Of a stretch of DNA of 64,000 nucleotides, positions 28,104-38,525 are shown one piece after another; within the stretch, counting starts at the first letter, position 1, and each line of letters starts with the position of its first letter. The position numbers and the translations under genes are program-made. Below the pieces are notes generated by a model. It searched no databases. It worked only from the letters and a program-made list of their open reading frames with translations, and was not told where the DNA came from. Origin of the DNA: Candidatus Puniceispirillum sp. (lineage in GTDB: Bacteria; Pseudomonadota; Alphaproteobacteria; Puniceispirillales; Puniceispirillaceae). Where the stretch lies: contig JAOEVD010000001.1 of assembly GCA_028383305.1 (NCBI GenBank), positions 62,001-126,000 of the forward strand, read 5' to 3'.

Positions 28104-29033
28104 ATGAAGATTTTATCCTGCAATAGCAATCGACCGCTGGCTGAGGCCATCGCCGCTTATTTGGATGTTCCCCTTACCAAAGCCGATGTAAAACGCTTTG
28201 CCGATATGGAAGTTTTTGTCGAAATTGGCGAAAATGTCCGCGGTGAAGATGTGTTTGTTGTGCAATCAACATGTTTTCCGGCAAATGACAATGTGATGGA
28301 ACTCTTGGTGGCACTTGATGCGCTTCGCCGTGGATCTGCTCGCCGGATTACCGCTGTCATCCCTTATTATGGTTATGCACGCCAAGACCGTAAGTCTGGC
28401 CCGCGTACGCCAATCTCAGCGAAATTGCTAGCCAATCTTATCACCTCGGCGGGGGCTGATCGTGTTTTGACGATTGATCTTCACGCTGGGCAGATTCAGG
28501 GCTTTTTCGATATCCCAACCGATAATCTGTTTGCCGCACCGGTTTTTGTAAGCGATATCAAAGAACGTTATGATGGCTCGAAACTGATGATCGTATCACC
28601 TGATGTTGGTGGTGTTGTGCGGGCGCGGTCATTGGCACGCCGCCTCGAAGCTGATCTTGCCATTATTGATAAACGCCGGCCAAAAGCCGGGGTTTCTGAA
28701 GTGATGAATATCATTGGCGATGTCGAAGACCGCCATTGCATCATGGTTGATGATATTGTCGATTCCGGCGGCACGTTATGTAACGCTGCGGTTGCCTTGA
28801 TGAAAGCTGGTGCGCTTTCGGTTGATGCCTATGTGACACATGGTGTTTTGTCGGGTGGTGCAGTTAGCCGTGTTGCCGCCTCACCGCTGAATTCGCTTGT
28901 CACAACCGATTCGATTCCGGCCACCGAAGCGGTTCGGGTTGCCCGCAATATCCGGCAATTATCGATTGCGCCACTTCTCGGCGAAGCGATGCTTCGGATC
29001 AATGAAGAACGGTCAGTTTCGACGCTGTTCTAG
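28104..29033 (+). CDS. prs: Ribose-phosphate pyrophosphokinase (PRPP synthetase)
   Basis: Makes PRPP from ribose 5-phosphate and ATP for purine, pyrimidine, histidine, tryptophan and NAD synthesis. The 309 aa protein carries [20 protein letters not shown] (catalytic loop region), [32 protein letters not shown] and the PRPP-binding motif [16 protein letters not shown]. Its length and organisation are those of class I enzymes. It leads the block prs - rplY - pth - ychF, a conserved order in Alphaproteobacteria. Confidence 0.97.
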   Translation: MKILSCNSNRPLAEAIAAYLDVPLTKADVKRFADMEVFVEIGENVRGEDVFVVQSTCFPANDNVMELLVALDALRRGSARRITAVIPYYGYARQDRKSGPRTPISAKLLANLITSAGADRVLTIDLHAGQIQGFFDIPTDNLFAAPVFVSDIKERYDGSKLMIVSPDVGGVVRARSLARRLEADLAIIDKRRPKAGVSEVMNIIGDVEDRHCIMVDDIVDSGGTLCNAAVALMKAGALSVDAYVTHGVLSGGAVSRVAASPLNSLVTTDSIPATEAVRVARNIRQLSIAPLLGEAMLRINEERSVSTLF

Positions 29034-29155
29034 GCGGCCTTGTGAATCACTGCTGAAAACGCAAAAACGCTTGTATTTTCCCGATAATAAGCCTATTAAT
29101 CCGCTGCCGCGCACCCCTGGAGGCGCGGTACATTGTTTTTAAAAAGGAGTTAGCA

Positions 29156-29809
29156 ATGTCTGACAATACAACCATTAGCGCAGAACAGCGCGAACGGGTC
29201 GGTAAGGGGTCCGCCCGTGCGGTACGCCGTGCAGGTCGAGTCCCTGCCGTCATTTATGGCGACAAAAAGGACCCATTGGGCATCACCCTAGAGACGCGTG
29301 AGATCACTAAGCTTGTTCATCAGCCCGGCATTTTTGGTCGGCTTTTAGATATTCAGGTTGGCAGCGGTAAACATACTGTTCTTACCCGTGATATTCAGTT
29401 TCATCCGGTGACCGATAATGTCCTTCACATGGATTTCCTCCGCGTATCAGGCTCGGCCAAAGTGGCTGTTGCTGTTGCTGTTGAATTCATCAATGAAGAT
29501 GAATGCCCTGGAATTAAGATTGGCGGCGTATTGAACGTTGTTCGTTACGAAGTTGAACTGCTATGTCCAGCAACGACAATCCCGGAAAAAATCACGGTTG
29601 ACCTTAGCGGTTTGAAGATTGGTGATTCGGTTCATATCAGCACCATCGAATTGCCAGATGGCGTTACCCCGACAATTACCGATCGTGACTTCACGGTTGC
29701 GACCATCGCCTCGCCTGGCGGCGGCGTGAAGAATGAAGATGGCGAAGATGCCGAAGCTGGTGAAGGTGAAGACGCCGGCACCGCGGACGATAGCGCATCT
29801 GACGACTAG
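29156..29809 (+). CDS. rplY: 50S ribosomal protein L25/Ctc family
   Basis: Binds 5S rRNA. The 217 aa form has the N-terminal L25 domain (about residues 7-96: GKGSARAVRRAGRVPAVIYG) and the C-terminal TL5/Ctc beta domain (VAVAVEFINEDECPGIKIGGVLNVV), with a short acidic tail at about residues 190-217. It starts at the ATG at 29156 after AAAAAGGAG, a strong ribosome site. It precedes pth by 32 bp. Confidence 0.95.
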   Translation: MSDNTTISAEQRERVGKGSARAVRRAGRVPAVIYGDKKDPLGITLETREITKLVHQPGIFGRLLDIQVGSGKHTVLTRDIQFHPVTDNVLHMDFLRVSGSAKVAVAVAVEFINEDECPGIKIGGVLNVVRYEVELLCPATTIPEKITVDLSGLKIGDSVHISTIELPDGVTPTITDRDFTVATIASPGGGVKNEDGEDAEAGEGEDAGTADDSASDD

Positions 29810-29841
29810 GCTTTTGCCAATCCAACCCGAACGGGACAATC

Positions 29842-30477
29842 ATGCGTCTATTTGCAGGACTGGGAAACCCCGGATCAAACTATGCCATGAACCGGCACAA
29901 TGTCGGTTTTTTGGTTGTTGATCGTCTTGCCGACCGGCATGGATGTTCACCATGGAAAAAAAAGGGGCCATCGCTGATTAGTGATGGCCGCATCGGGTCT
30001 GAAAAAATCATCCTTGTGAAGCCGCAAAGCTTTATGAACAAATCTGGCTTACCAATTGCCGAGATTGCGCGGTTTCACAAGATCGATACCAATGATATTT
30101 TTGTGTTCCATGACGAGCTTGATCTTGCAGCCGGAAAGCTGCGCGTCAAAACGGGTGGTGGCCATGGCGGTCACAATGGGCTTCGTGATATCGACCGGCA
30201 TATCGGTGTTGATTATTGGCGCGTCAGAATTGGCATTGGTCGCCCCCCGCATGAGGCGATGGATGTCAAATCATGGGTTCTGGCCGATTTCGGCCGTGAT
30301 GAACAAACGGGCTGGCTGCCAACGCTTTTATATGCAATGGCGGATGAAGCCGACCGGCTTGTTGCGCATGATGATGGCGGCTTTATGAGCCGCGTTTCCT
30401 ATCTTGCACCAGCACCACAGCCAAAAGGCGATAACGGCGAAGACAAACCTGCTGGCGCCGGATCAAAACAAAATTAA
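29842..30477 (+). CDS. pth: Peptidyl-tRNA hydrolase
   Basis: Releases peptides from prematurely dropped peptidyl-tRNA. The 211 aa protein starts MRLFAGLGNPGSNYAMNRHNVGF with the catalytic histidine H19, continues with KPQSFMNKSGL and FVFHDELDLAAGKLRVKTGGGHGGHNGL, and ends in a charged low-complexity tail of about 25 residues. It lies between rplY and ychF; the ychF reading frame is open back into the end of pth but its start lies past the pth stop. Confidence 0.96.
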   Translation: MRLFAGLGNPGSNYAMNRHNVGFLVVDRLADRHGCSPWKKKGPSLISDGRIGSEKIILVKPQSFMNKSGLPIAEIARFHKIDTNDIFVFHDELDLAAGKLRVKTGGGHGGHNGLRDIDRHIGVDYWRVRIGIGRPPHEAMDVKSWVLADFGRDEQTGWLPTLLYAMADEADRLVAHDDGGFMSRVSYLAPAPQPKGDNGEDKPAGAGSKQN

Positions 30478-30499
30478 CCAAAGACAGGATTTACCGGAT

Positions 30500-31600
30500 A
30501 TGGGATTTAATTGTGGCATTGTTGGCCTGCCAAATGTGGGAAAATCAACCCTGTTCAACGCTTTGACCCAAACAGCGGCGGCCGAAGCGGCCAATTATCC
30601 GTTCTGTACAATCGAGCCAAATACTGGACGCGTTGCGGTGCCAGATATCCGGCTTACCGCATTGGCCGAGCTTGCAAATTCTAAAACTGTTATTCCGACC
30701 CATCTCGAATTTGTTGATATTGCCGGCCTTGTTCGCGGCGCATCCAAAGGCGAAGGGCTTGGCAATCAATTTCTTGGCAATATCCGCGAGGTCGACGCGA
30801 TTGCGCATGTTTTGCGCTGTTTTGAAGATGGCGAAATCACGCATGTTGATGGCGATGTTGACCCGGTTCGCGATGCTGCCACTGTTGAAACCGAATTGAT
30901 GCTTGCCGATATTGATTCGCTTGAACGCCGAATGACGGCGCTGGTGAAAAAATCACGCGGCGGTGACAAGGACTCAAAGGCCGATCTGGCCCTTATGGAA
31001 AAGATCTTTGCCCATCTATCAGATGGCCAGCCTGCCCGCAGCACCCCCGGCCTGACCGACGATGAGACTGCCCGCCTTCCCCATTTGCAGCTATTGACCG
31101 CAAAGCCTGTTGTCTATGTCTGTAACGTTGCCGAGAGCGATGCAGCAACCGGCAATGCCTATTGCCAGCTTGTTGCCGACAAGGCCGCTGCCGAAGGCGC
31201 CGCCTATGTGATTGTCTCGGCTGCGATTGAATCAGAAATCGCCCAGCTTGACGAGGCTGACAAGACTGAATTTCTGGGCGAGATTGGGCTTGAAGAAGCC
31301 GGGTTGGCGCGGCTTATTCGTGCTGGTTACAGCTTGCTTGACCTTTTGACCTTTTTCACCGTTGGCCCAAAAGAGGCACGCGCATGGACGGTTGCCAAAG
31401 GCGCAAGCGCACCACAAGCGGCAGGTGCAATCCACACTGATTTCCAACGTGGCTTTATTCGGGCGGAGACGATCGCCTATGCCGATTATCTGGCCTGTAA
31501 GGGCGAAAACGGCGCTAAGGAAGCTGGTAGATTACGCATCGAAGGAAGCGACTATAAAGTCGTTGATGGCGATGTGTTTCATTTCCGCTTTAACGTCTAG
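30500..31600 (+). CDS. ychF: Redox-regulated ATPase YchF (Obg family)
   Basis: P-loop protein of the Obg/TRAFAC group that prefers ATP and binds ribosomes; linked to stress and translation. The 366 aa protein shows the G1 loop GIVGLPNVGKSTLFNALTQ, G2/G3 with YPFCTIEPNTG and FVDIAGLVRGASKGEGLGNQFL, a coiled-coil insert, and the C-terminal TGS domain (LLTFFTVGPKEARAWTV, then DYLACKGENGAKEAG). I start it at the ATG at 30500; the open frame begins earlier, inside pth. It is the last gene of the prs block. Confidence 0.96.
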   Translation: MGFNCGIVGLPNVGKSTLFNALTQTAAAEAANYPFCTIEPNTGRVAVPDIRLTALAELANSKTVIPTHLEFVDIAGLVRGASKGEGLGNQFLGNIREVDAIAHVLRCFEDGEITHVDGDVDPVRDAATVETELMLADIDSLERRMTALVKKSRGGDKDSKADLALMEKIFAHLSDGQPARSTPGLTDDETARLPHLQLLTAKPVVYVCNVAESDAATGNAYCQLVADKAAAEGAAYVIVSAAIESEIAQLDEADKTEFLGEIGLEEAGLARLIRAGYSLLDLLTFFTVGPKEARAWTVAKGASAPQAAGAIHTDFQRGFIRAETIAYADYLACKGENGAKEAGRLRIEGSDYKVVDGDVFHFRFNV

Positions 31601-31801
31601 GCCGCCAATTAGGGTAGCAGTTGAGATAGCCGTAGGGCTAACGCTTAAGCCACCAGCACAGGCGCGATTGCTCATAAGCACCAGCGATATGATCATTTAC
31701 CAACCATTGCCCACATTTTGCTGCCAATTGCGCTTGGCCATTGGCAGCATTTTGCCAAATCAGCAAAACCTTAAAACAGCTAAGGCGTAAAAGCTGGCAA
31801 G

Positions 31802-31827
31802 AAAAAACCCCGTCACAAGAACGGGGT
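31802..31827 (-). terminator. Rho-independent terminator of petABC
   Basis: On the minus strand, CCCCGT (31826-31821) pairs with ACGGGG (31813-31808) around a short loop and is followed by a run of six T (31807-31802). It lies about 40 bp beyond the cytochrome c1 stop. The 200 bp between ychF and this element hold no recognisable gene. Confidence 0.88.
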
Positions 31828-31868
31828 GATTTATTTTCAATATCTAGCCCTTTAATGGAGCTTGTCGC

Positions 31869-32624
31869 TTAATGGACGTCAGCCCATACGCGGCGTTTTG
31901 CCATATATGACACCATCACAAAGATGCCAAGGAAGAACACCGCAGCCACACCTATGCGTTTGCGGACTTCCATCTTTGGCTCGGCAGCCCACATCAAGAA
32001 CTGCACTAGATCATTTGAAATACCTTCAATCGAATCATCAGCATCACCGCTATAGGTCACATCTTGACCATAGAGTGGCTGGGGCATCGCAATCAGATGA
32101 CCAGGATAAGCCGCGTTATAATACATGCCGTCTGGCACTGTCATGCCTTCAGGCGCATCTTTATAACCAGCAAGAAGGCTGAACAGATAATCTGGGCCAT
32201 TACCACGTGCCTTGGCAATCAGTGACAAATCGGGTGGCAGGGCACCGTTATTGCTGGCACGTGCTGCATTGTCATTGGCATAGGGAGATGGAATACGGTC
32301 GGCAGCAATACCGGGACGCATAAACATTTCGCCATCGTCATTCGGGCCGTCCTGCACTTCATATTCGGCTGCAATCGCCTTGATCTCGTCATTGTTATAA
32401 CCAAGATCGGCGAAATTGCGGAATGCAATCAGCTTCATGCCATGACAGCCAGCACAGACTTCACGATAGGCCTGAAATCCACGCTGCATGGCGGCTTTGT
32501 CAAAAGTACCGAACGGGCCAGAAAAGCTCCAATCGCGCTTTTGCAATTCAACATCGCCACCAGCGGCCATCGCTGGGCCTGCCAAAGTCAAGGCAAACAA
32601 TGCTATAAAAAGACGTTTCAACAT
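31869..32624 (-). CDS. petC: Cytochrome c1 (cytochrome bc1 complex)
   Basis: Haem c subunit of complex III that passes electrons from the Rieske centre to soluble or membrane cytochrome c. The 251 aa precursor has a cleavable signal (residues 1-20, ending AMA), the haem-binding CAGCH with C57, C60 and H61, MPQPLYG with the methionine ligand region, and a C-terminal membrane anchor (about 223-243). Its start codon overlaps the cytochrome b stop by one base (TAATG), so translation is probably coupled. Last gene of petABC. Confidence 0.96.
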   Translation of the reverse strand: MLKRLFIALFALTLAGPAMAAGGDVELQKRDWSFSGPFGTFDKAAMQRGFQAYREVCAGCHGMKLIAFRNFADLGYNNDEIKAIAAEYEVQDGPNDDGEMFMRPGIAADRIPSPYANDNAARASNNGALPPDLSLIAKARGNGPDYLFSLLAGYKDAPEGMTVPDGMYYNAAYPGHLIAMPQPLYGQDVTYSGDADDSIEGISNDLVQFLMWAAEPKMEVRKRIGVAAVFFLGIFVMVSYMAKRRVWADVH

Positions 32625-33850
32625 TACGCTGTCCTCCCCGATGATCCAAGCACCGGTTCCGAAATCGATTTCGGCAAAGGTTTGGTTGTTTCAAACATGC
32701 TCAACAGCGGCAAAATGGCTAGGAAATGCAGGAAGTACCAAGCCGTCGCAACGCGAGACAAAATGACGTAGATTCCTTCAGCAGGCTTGCCGCCAAGATA
32801 GCCAAGCGCGATGGCATTGACAAAGAACAGCCAGAAGAAAATACGGAACAAAGGCCGGAACCGTGCCGAGCGAACCGGTGATCTGTCAAGCCAAGGCAGG
32901 ACAAATAGAACAGCAATCGCACCAAACATTAACAACACACCACCAAGCTTGTCAGGCACCGCCCGCAAAATCGCATAGAAGGGCAAGAAGTACCATTCAG
33001 GAACGATATGCGCCGGCGTCTGCAAGGCATCTGCCGGGATATAATTGTCTGGATGGCCCATTGCATTCGGGAAGAAGAACACAGCCATCGCCAGCAAAAG
33101 CAAGAATACCGCAATGCCGAACACGTCTTTGATTGTGTAATAAGGGTGGAATGAAATTGTGTCTTGCGGGCCTTTTGTATCAATGCCAATTGGGTTGTTT
33201 GACCCAAATCTGTGCAAAGCAACAATATGCAGAACCACAACACCAGCAATGATAAATGGCATCAAATAATGCAAGGAGAAGAACCGGTTCAATGTTGCAT
33301 TATCGACCGAAAAGCCACCCCACAGTAGGGTAACGATGCTTTCACCTACATAAGGAATGGCCGAAAACAGGTTGGTAATAACGGTCGCACCCCAAAAGCT
33401 CATCTGACCCCAAGGCAGAACATAGCCCATGAACGCAGTTGCCATCATCAGCAGGAAAATAACCACCCCAAGCATCCATAGCAATTCACGCGGTGCTTTG
33501 TAGGAGCCGTAATAAAGCCCCCTGAACATATGGAGATAAACAACAATGAAGAAGAAACTCGCCGTATTCATGTGAATATAGCGGATCATCCATCCATGGT
33601 TCACATCGCGCATGATCCGTTCGACTGAGTCGAATGCGTAATCAACGTGAGCCGTGTAGCTCATGGCAAGCACAATACCTGTCACAATCATAATGGCCAG
33701 CGATAGGCCTGCAAGGCTGCCAAAATTCCACATGTAATTGAGGTTTTTGGGCGTTGGATAATCATGCGCTGTATGATGCAACATTGAAAAAACAGGTAGC
33801 CGATGATCAATCCATCGTACTACCGGGCTTTTAAACTGAGTGGCAGACAT
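32624..33850 (-). CDS. petB: Cytochrome b (cytochrome bc1 complex)
   Basis: Membrane core of complex III that carries both b haems and the quinol oxidation and reduction sites. At 408 aa it has eight hydrophobic segments, haem-ligand histidines in [21 protein letters not shown] and in [19 protein letters not shown], and the Qo-site PEWYF motif ([19 protein letters not shown]). Start and length agree with alphaproteobacterial PetB. It sits between the Rieske and cytochrome c1 genes. Confidence 0.97.
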   Translation of the reverse strand: MSATQFKSPVVRWIDHRLPVFSMLHHTAHDYPTPKNLNYMWNFGSLAGLSLAIMIVTGIVLAMSYTAHVDYAFDSVERIMRDVNHGWMIRYIHMNTASFFFIVVYLHMFRGLYYGSYKAPRELLWMLGVVIFLLMMATAFMGYVLPWGQMSFWGATVITNLFSAIPYVGESIVTLLWGGFSVDNATLNRFFSLHYLMPFIIAGVVVLHIVALHRFGSNNPIGIDTKGPQDTISFHPYYTIKDVFGIAVFLLLLAMAVFFFPNAMGHPDNYIPADALQTPAHIVPEWYFLPFYAILRAVPDKLGGVLLMFGAIAVLFVLPWLDRSPVRSARFRPLFRIFFWLFFVNAIALGYLGGKPAEGIYVILSRVATAWYFLHFLAILPLLSMFETTKPLPKSISEPVLGSSGRTA

Positions 33851-33889
33851 CGTTTTTGCACCTTTGATTTTCAGTGATTAGATAAACAA

Positions 33890-34450
33890 TTAGCCGACAC
33901 GGACAACCGAGTCGGATAGGAAACTATAAGGCGGGACTTCAAGATTTGTCGGCGCAGGGCCTTTGCGAATCCGGCCTGATGTATCGTAATGTGATCCATG
34001 GCATGGGCAGAACCAACCATCATAGTCACCACGCACCTCGCCAGTTTTCTGACCAAGTGGAACGCAGCCAAGATGCGTACAAACACCAACCAAAACTAGA
34101 TATTCAGGCTTTTCAGCGCGTGCCGTATCAACTTCTGGGTCACGCAGATCGTCGAGATTAGTATCATTTGCACGGGCAATTTCATCAGCGGTGCGATGCC
34201 GGATAAACACCGGCTTGCCACGCCATTTCACAGTGATCGACTGGCCAACAGCAATTTTCGAGATGTCAACTTCGATATTGGCAAGCGCCAAAGTATCGGC
34301 AGCTGGGTTCAACTGATCAATCAGTGGCCAAGCAACCGCTGCAGCGCCAACGCCTGCCATCGCATAGGTTGCCACAACGATAAAATCGCGACGTCCAGGT
34401 TCTTGAACATCACCTTTAGCGGAGTTTTTGTTTGTATCCGAATTAGCCAT
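33890..34450 (-). CDS. petA: Rieske iron-sulfur subunit of cytochrome bc1
   Basis: Carries the high-potential [2Fe-2S] cluster that accepts the first electron from quinol. The 186 aa protein has a twin arginine (R20-R21, [17 protein letters not shown]) before an uncleaved membrane anchor, consistent with Tat export. Cluster ligands are C124, H126 and C129 in CTHLGC and C148, C150 and H151 in CPCHGSH. AGAGGAC precedes the ATG. First gene of petABC; the 208 bp upstream contains a TTGACC but no convincing -10. Confidence 0.97.
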   Translation of the reverse strand: MANSDTNKNSAKGDVQEPGRRDFIVVATYAMAGVGAAAVAWPLIDQLNPAADTLALANIEVDISKIAVGQSITVKWRGKPVFIRHRTADEIARANDTNLDDLRDPEVDTARAEKPEYLVLVGVCTHLGCVPLGQKTGEVRGDYDGWFCPCHGSHYDTSGRIRKGPAPTNLEVPPYSFLSDSVVRVG

Positions 34451-34658
34451 CTTGTCCTCTTTAACGCTGTTTTCCGAACATGTTATTCGACATGAATAAA
34501 AGTCGTTTCGATCTTGCTAGATCAAACATGCCGACTGGCAAAATTTGTTGGAGTTTTCCTAGCATGGTCAAGCCCTGTTTTCCTACCCTAATTTTGCATG
34601 ATTCGCGCAAAAATTTGCCTAAAACTAGTCAGTTTAATGATTCCAAACACCAAAACCA

Positions 34659-35525
34659 TCACGGCCAGCGCACTTCAGGCGGTAAACTCATCAAAATCGC
34701 TTCGATATTGCCTCCAGTTTTCAAACCGAATAACGTGCCTCGGTCATAAAGCAAATTAAATTCAACATAACGGCCACGGCGCACAAGCTGGGCATGACGA
34801 TCTTCGTCAGTCCAGGGTAAATCCATGCGGCTTTTGACAATCTCGGCATAACCATTTTTAAATGCGGTTCCAACATCGCGGGTAAAGGCAAAATCCTTGG
34901 CCCAATCGCCGCTATTCAAATTATCATAGAAAATCCCGCCAGCGCCACGCGGCTCATCCCGATGGGGTAAATAAAAATATTCATCACACCATTTTTTATA
35001 TTTTGGATAATAATCAGGATGATGGCTGTCACAGGCGGCTTTTAAAGCTGCATGAAATTCAGCGCCTGCTGCCGCATCGGGCAAAAGCGGGGTTAAATCA
35101 CCACCGCCGCCAAACCAGTTTTTCGAGGTCGCAATAAATCTTGTATTCATATGGGCAGCTGGTACATGCGGATTGCGCATATGCGCTACCAATGAGATGC
35201 CGGACGCCCAGAACCGGCCATCATCTTCAGCACCGCTGATTTGGCCTTTAAAATCATCTGAAAATGTGCCAAAGACAGTAGAGATATTCACCCCAACCTT
35301 TTCAAACACGCGGCCATGCAAAAGGCTGATCTCGCCGCCACCGCCGCCATCACGCTGCCAGTTCTTGCGCGCAAAACGGCCAGCCGAACGATCATCATCC
35401 CGGCCGACATCTTCAATCGCTTCAAAAACTGCGCAAATCTCATCACGAAGCGTTCGAAACCAGTCGCTTGCATCAGTCTTTTTCTGCGCAATTGATGGCG
35501 TGGATTGGCTTGCTATTGCGGCCAT
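34659..35525 (-). CDS. hemF: Oxygen-dependent coproporphyrinogen III oxidase
   Basis: Converts coproporphyrinogen III to protoporphyrinogen IX using O2, so the organism can make haem aerobically. The 288 aa protein shows the family motifs [70 protein letters not shown] and [23 protein letters not shown] choose the ATG at 35525 (GAAGGT upstream) over the in-frame GTG at 35537. It follows cca by 12 bp, as the last gene of that run. Confidence 0.95.
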   Translation of the reverse strand: MAAIASQSTPSIAQKKTDASDWFRTLRDEICAVFEAIEDVGRDDDRSAGRFARKNWQRDGGGGGEISLLHGRVFEKVGVNISTVFGTFSDDFKGQISGAEDDGRFWASGISLVAHMRNPHVPAAHMNTRFIATSKNWFGGGGDLTPLLPDAAAGAEFHAALKAACDSHHPDYYPKYKKWCDEYFYLPHRDEPRGAGGIFYDNLNSGDWAKDFAFTRDVGTAFKNGYAEIVKSRMDLPWTDEDRHAQLVRRGRYVEFNLLYDRGTLFGLKTGGNIEAILMSLPPEVRWP

Positions 35526-35537
35526 GATTACCTTCAC

Positions 35538-36773
35538 CTAATTTCCAAAAAGCCATTCCAGCAACGTTGCTTTTCCGAGCGTGAAATTTGACGTCACCCA
35601 TCGGCGTTCGGCGCCTCTTAACATCTGGCCCAGACCCGGACCATTGTCAACGCCGTGCGACAATAAGTCTGCACCGCAGATAGGGTTTTGTGGTGGCGTC
35701 CATGCGGTGAATTCGGCGAGGCGCGACGCATCTAGCACTTGGCCATTGCGCCACGATTGAACGGCGAAAAGCAACGCCGCCATATCGCCAAGATAATAGA
35801 CAGCTTGCCGCCATCTTGCGCCGCTTAACATCGTCATGTCATCTTCGCTAAGTCCACGATCAAGCCGGGTAAGACAACGTTCTTCAGCGCGGCTTAGCCG
35901 CAGCCGCTTTGCCAAAAGCGCGGCTGATCCAGACGGCATGGCCACAGCCAAATTGACCAACCACGCAAAATCGACATTCTCGCCAAGACCGGCAATCATT
36001 GACCCGATGTCATCATCATTTGCCAAGCGTGATGGGTCAAGCGATAGGCCGAGTGCAGCTTGGTCAATTTTACTTTCTTGCATCAGACCAATGACATCTT
36101 TGAGGCGACCACCAAACATAATGCGCCGCATTTCATTGGCCACACGCTCACCAGACAGGCCAGCGCATAGGTTGGCATGTTCGCGCAACGCCTTTTCGGC
36201 ATGCGGCTCAATACCCGTCGCGGCAAAGCGCGGCAAAAACCGGCAATAGCGAATCATACGCAAGGCATCTTCTTGTACCCGCAGGCCAGCATCACCAGCA
36301 AAGCGCAACCGGCCAGCCTGCAAATCTGCCCTGCCGTCAAGCGGATCAAAAATGCCGCCATATTTATCAAGATATAAGGCATTGATGGTGAAATCGCGCC
36401 GCGCCGCATCACGCGCCCAATCCTGATCATGCGCCACGATTGCATGACGCCCATCGGTTTCCAGATCGACGCGTGTTTGGGTTAATTCGATTTGATCATC
36501 ATCGTCATACAGCGTGATTGTGCCATGTTTCAGGCCGGTTTCAACAACGCGCATGTCGCAAGCCACCATATGAGTTGCCACGGTTTTGATTGGCAAATTA
36601 ATCGCCATATCAATATCACCAACCGGATAATTGGCAAGCCAATCACGAACCGCCCCGCCAACAATGCGCGCCTCACCGCCTAGCGCCTGCGCTTGGGCAA
36701 AAATTTGCATGACAAGCGGCCGCCGCGCCCAATCGGGCAAGCCGCCAAAATCATGGTTACTTCGGCTGCTCAA
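35538..36773 (-). CDS. cca: CCA tRNA nucleotidyltransferase (or poly(A)-polymerase-like)
   Basis: Adds or repairs the tRNA 3' CCA end. The 411 aa class II nucleotidyltransferase has IVGGAVRDWLANYPVGDIDMAI with the catalytic GDID, RRDFTINALYLD, the flexible loop area DPLDGRADLQAGRLRFAGDA, and RIQEDALR-like RVQEDALRMIRYCRF. The C-terminal half is helical and less conserved. Its start overlaps the end of the small membrane protein gene by 17 nt. A distinct poly(A) polymerase function cannot be excluded from sequence alone. Confidence 0.9.
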   Translation of the reverse strand: MSSRSNHDFGGLPDWARRPLVMQIFAQAQALGGEARIVGGAVRDWLANYPVGDIDMAINLPIKTVATHMVACDMRVVETGLKHGTITLYDDDDQIELTQTRVDLETDGRHAIVAHDQDWARDAARRDFTINALYLDKYGGIFDPLDGRADLQAGRLRFAGDAGLRVQEDALRMIRYCRFLPRFAATGIEPHAEKALREHANLCAGLSGERVANEMRRIMFGGRLKDVIGLMQESKIDQAALGLSLDPSRLANDDDIGSMIAGLGENVDFAWLVNLAVAMPSGSAALLAKRLRLSRAEERCLTRLDRGLSEDDMTMLSGARWRQAVYYLGDMAALLFAVQSWRNGQVLDASRLAEFTAWTPPQNPICGADLLSHGVDNGPGLGQMLRGAERRWVTSNFTLGKATLLEWLFGN

Positions 36774-37032
36774 AACCGCCCCCGGTCACTGTTCCATTTT
36801 CAATTTTAGCGGGCGAGTAGGTTGCATTCGCCGGTGCGCTATCTGACTCAAGCCACCAGACGCCAAGCGCAAAAACAACGAATCCAACAAACGCCCCCAA
36901 AATATAATTATTAGTGATCGCTTTAACTGGCTTGCCGGTTTTGATGGCCTTTCGCATCTGCCAGTTTCGTACATATCCCATAACCAGAAATGCCGCACCA
37001 AGGGCGGACAAAATTACCAGTAAGGCTCGCAT
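36757..37032 (-). CDS. Small two-segment membrane protein (DUF6111-like)
   Basis: A 91 aa protein with one hydrophobic segment at the N-terminus (ALLVILSALGAAFLVMGYV) and another in the middle (YILGAFVGFVVFALGVWWL). It lies between the NUDIX hydrolase and cca genes on the same strand, the position usually held by the DUF6111 protein in Alphaproteobacteria, and overlaps cca by 17 nt. The assignment to DUF6111 rests mainly on position and size. Function unknown. Confidence 0.7.
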   Translation of the reverse strand: MRALLVILSALGAAFLVMGYVRNWQMRKAIKTGKPVKAITNNYILGAFVGFVVFALGVWWLESDSAPANATYSPAKIENGTVTGGGFEQPK

Positions 37033-37129
37033 CTTGAATCCACTCCAATGTTGTTTCTATTTCGTGTCACCATTTTGGTGATTAGCTTATCGCCATATCG
37101 ATTATATATGGAGTTTGCGCGCGGCAAGA

Positions 37130-37780
37130 TCAAACAGCCATGCCAATACGCCGATGAAGATCGTTCAACACGCGCGCCGAAAGCCCCCAAATCAGATGAT
37201 CATCATGGTCAACAACCCAATAATCATTGCGCCGACCGTCGGTTTCGCGCGGTACCAAACGGAAATTTCTGGGATTGATGACATGCGACAGGGTAAGGGT
37301 AAAAATTAAATCAACTTCGGCCGGATCAGCCACCAAACCATCCAGACCGTCATCCCCACCAACAATACCAACAATAGGCTGGACGATAAATCCCGCCGGA
37401 CTGCGCACCGCGTCAAGCCCGCCAGCGATGCTAACCGATTGTGGCATAAGGCGCACTTCTTCAAAAGCCTCACGAAGCGCCGCCGAAACCGGCCCATCAT
37501 CATCAGGTTCGACCTTACCACCTGGAAAGCTGATCTGTCCTGCGTGATGCGCCAGATGTTCGGCGCGCTTGGTCATCAAAACATGCCAGTGTCCCGCCGA
37601 TCGCAGCAACGGAACCAGAATCGCCGCCGGCCGATCGGGCACTGGCGCCGCGTCAAGCCCCATTGCCGCCATATCGGCAAGCGGGTTCAAACAGGCATCA
37701 AGACGCTGTTGCAAATCCAGATGGGTGATTTGCAACGCGGTGCTTGTCGTTGTGGCTGGATTATCAGACAAGCGGGACAT
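37130..37780 (-). CDS. NUDIX hydrolase, CoA pyrophosphatase type
   Basis: Predicted to cleave CoA or related nucleotide diphosphates to 4'-phosphopantetheine and 3',5'-ADP. The 216 aa protein has LVPLLRSAGHWHVLMTKRAEHLAHHAGQISFPGG (UPF0035/NudL signature) running into a NUDIX box GGKVEPDDDGPVSAALREAFEEV. Its start codon shares a base with the DUF1285 stop (TGATG), indicating coupled translation. It sits in the conserved run DUF1285 - NUDIX - DUF6111 - cca. Confidence 0.92.
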   Translation of the reverse strand: MSRLSDNPATTTSTALQITHLDLQQRLDACLNPLADMAAMGLDAAPVPDRPAAILVPLLRSAGHWHVLMTKRAEHLAHHAGQISFPGGKVEPDDDGPVSAALREAFEEVRLMPQSVSIAGGLDAVRSPAGFIVQPIVGIVGGDDGLDGLVADPAEVDLIFTLTLSHVINPRNFRLVPRETDGRRNDYWVVDHDDHLIWGLSARVLNDLHRRIGMAV

Positions 37781-38298
37781 CAGGCCTCCAACGCAAAAAA
37801 TTGATCATGGCTCCATACACCAAGCCGGCCATCTGGCCCGACCTCGGCATAATCGGCAAGCTGGTAATAGACCGGCCGCGATAATTTGGCCAGCAAACCG
37901 TCACGCACCTCAATGTAGGGGCGAAGATCGGGCGATTGCTTGGCAGCGCGCAATTGCAGCGGGTGCTCAATGTCCAGCAAAACCGTTTCATCAATATTGC
38001 TGTGAAAGCATATTTCATTTTGCTGGGGTTGGACGCCAGTTTTTACCGTCATATCACGAATGATAAAAGGCGCGTCATCAACCGTAATCCGCCCCTTTTC
38101 GGCAGGCGTTGCCAGCCAGTAATCACCGTCGTCATCAAGAACCAGAATTGAAGCAAATAATTTGACCAGCTCAAAACGGCGAATTTCATCACCGTCATGG
38201 AACCAGCGGCCATCACTGGCAATCCGAATGTCAAATTGCTGCGCGGCAACATGGCGCAAACGCTCAAGGCTGATTTTAGGTGAAATTGGTGTTTTCAT
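37780..38298 (-). CDS. DUF1285 domain protein
   Basis: A 172 aa protein of the DUF1285 family, for which no biochemical role is established. Recognisable features are IRIASDGRWFHDGDEIRRFELVKLFASIL, the segment DGDYWLATPAEKGRITVDDAPFII and LRPYIEVRDGLLAKLSRPVYYQLADYAEV near the C-terminus. It is first in the run leading through NUDIX to cca and hemF, an order typical of Alphaproteobacteria. Confidence 0.88.
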   Translation of the reverse strand: MKTPISPKISLERLRHVAAQQFDIRIASDGRWFHDGDEIRRFELVKLFASILVLDDDGDYWLATPAEKGRITVDDAPFIIRDMTVKTGVQPQQNEICFHSNIDETVLLDIEHPLQLRAAKQSPDLRPYIEVRDGLLAKLSRPVYYQLADYAEVGPDGRLGVWSHDQFFALEA

Positions 38299-38525
38299 GG
38301 CCGCAGTTTAGCAACTCTTGATCTCATACCAACAAGATTTTGCAAAAAATACATCACAGAAACGCATGATCCGTCGCATGGCGCGCAAAATTTTGTCGCG
38401 CGCAGAAACCTTTTATAAACCCTTTTCTGGCATGCTTCGTTTTGGGGCTAGCGGTCAAGATGCTTTTTTACAAGAGCCCAATCCCCATTCGCCGACGGTT
38501 CAACGGCTAGGGCAGTGATTGTTAT

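Noticed and set aside
38371-38406. Possible terminator GCGCGC ... GCGCGC around CAAAATTTTG
   Set aside because: The arms do not pair in register and no T-run follows.
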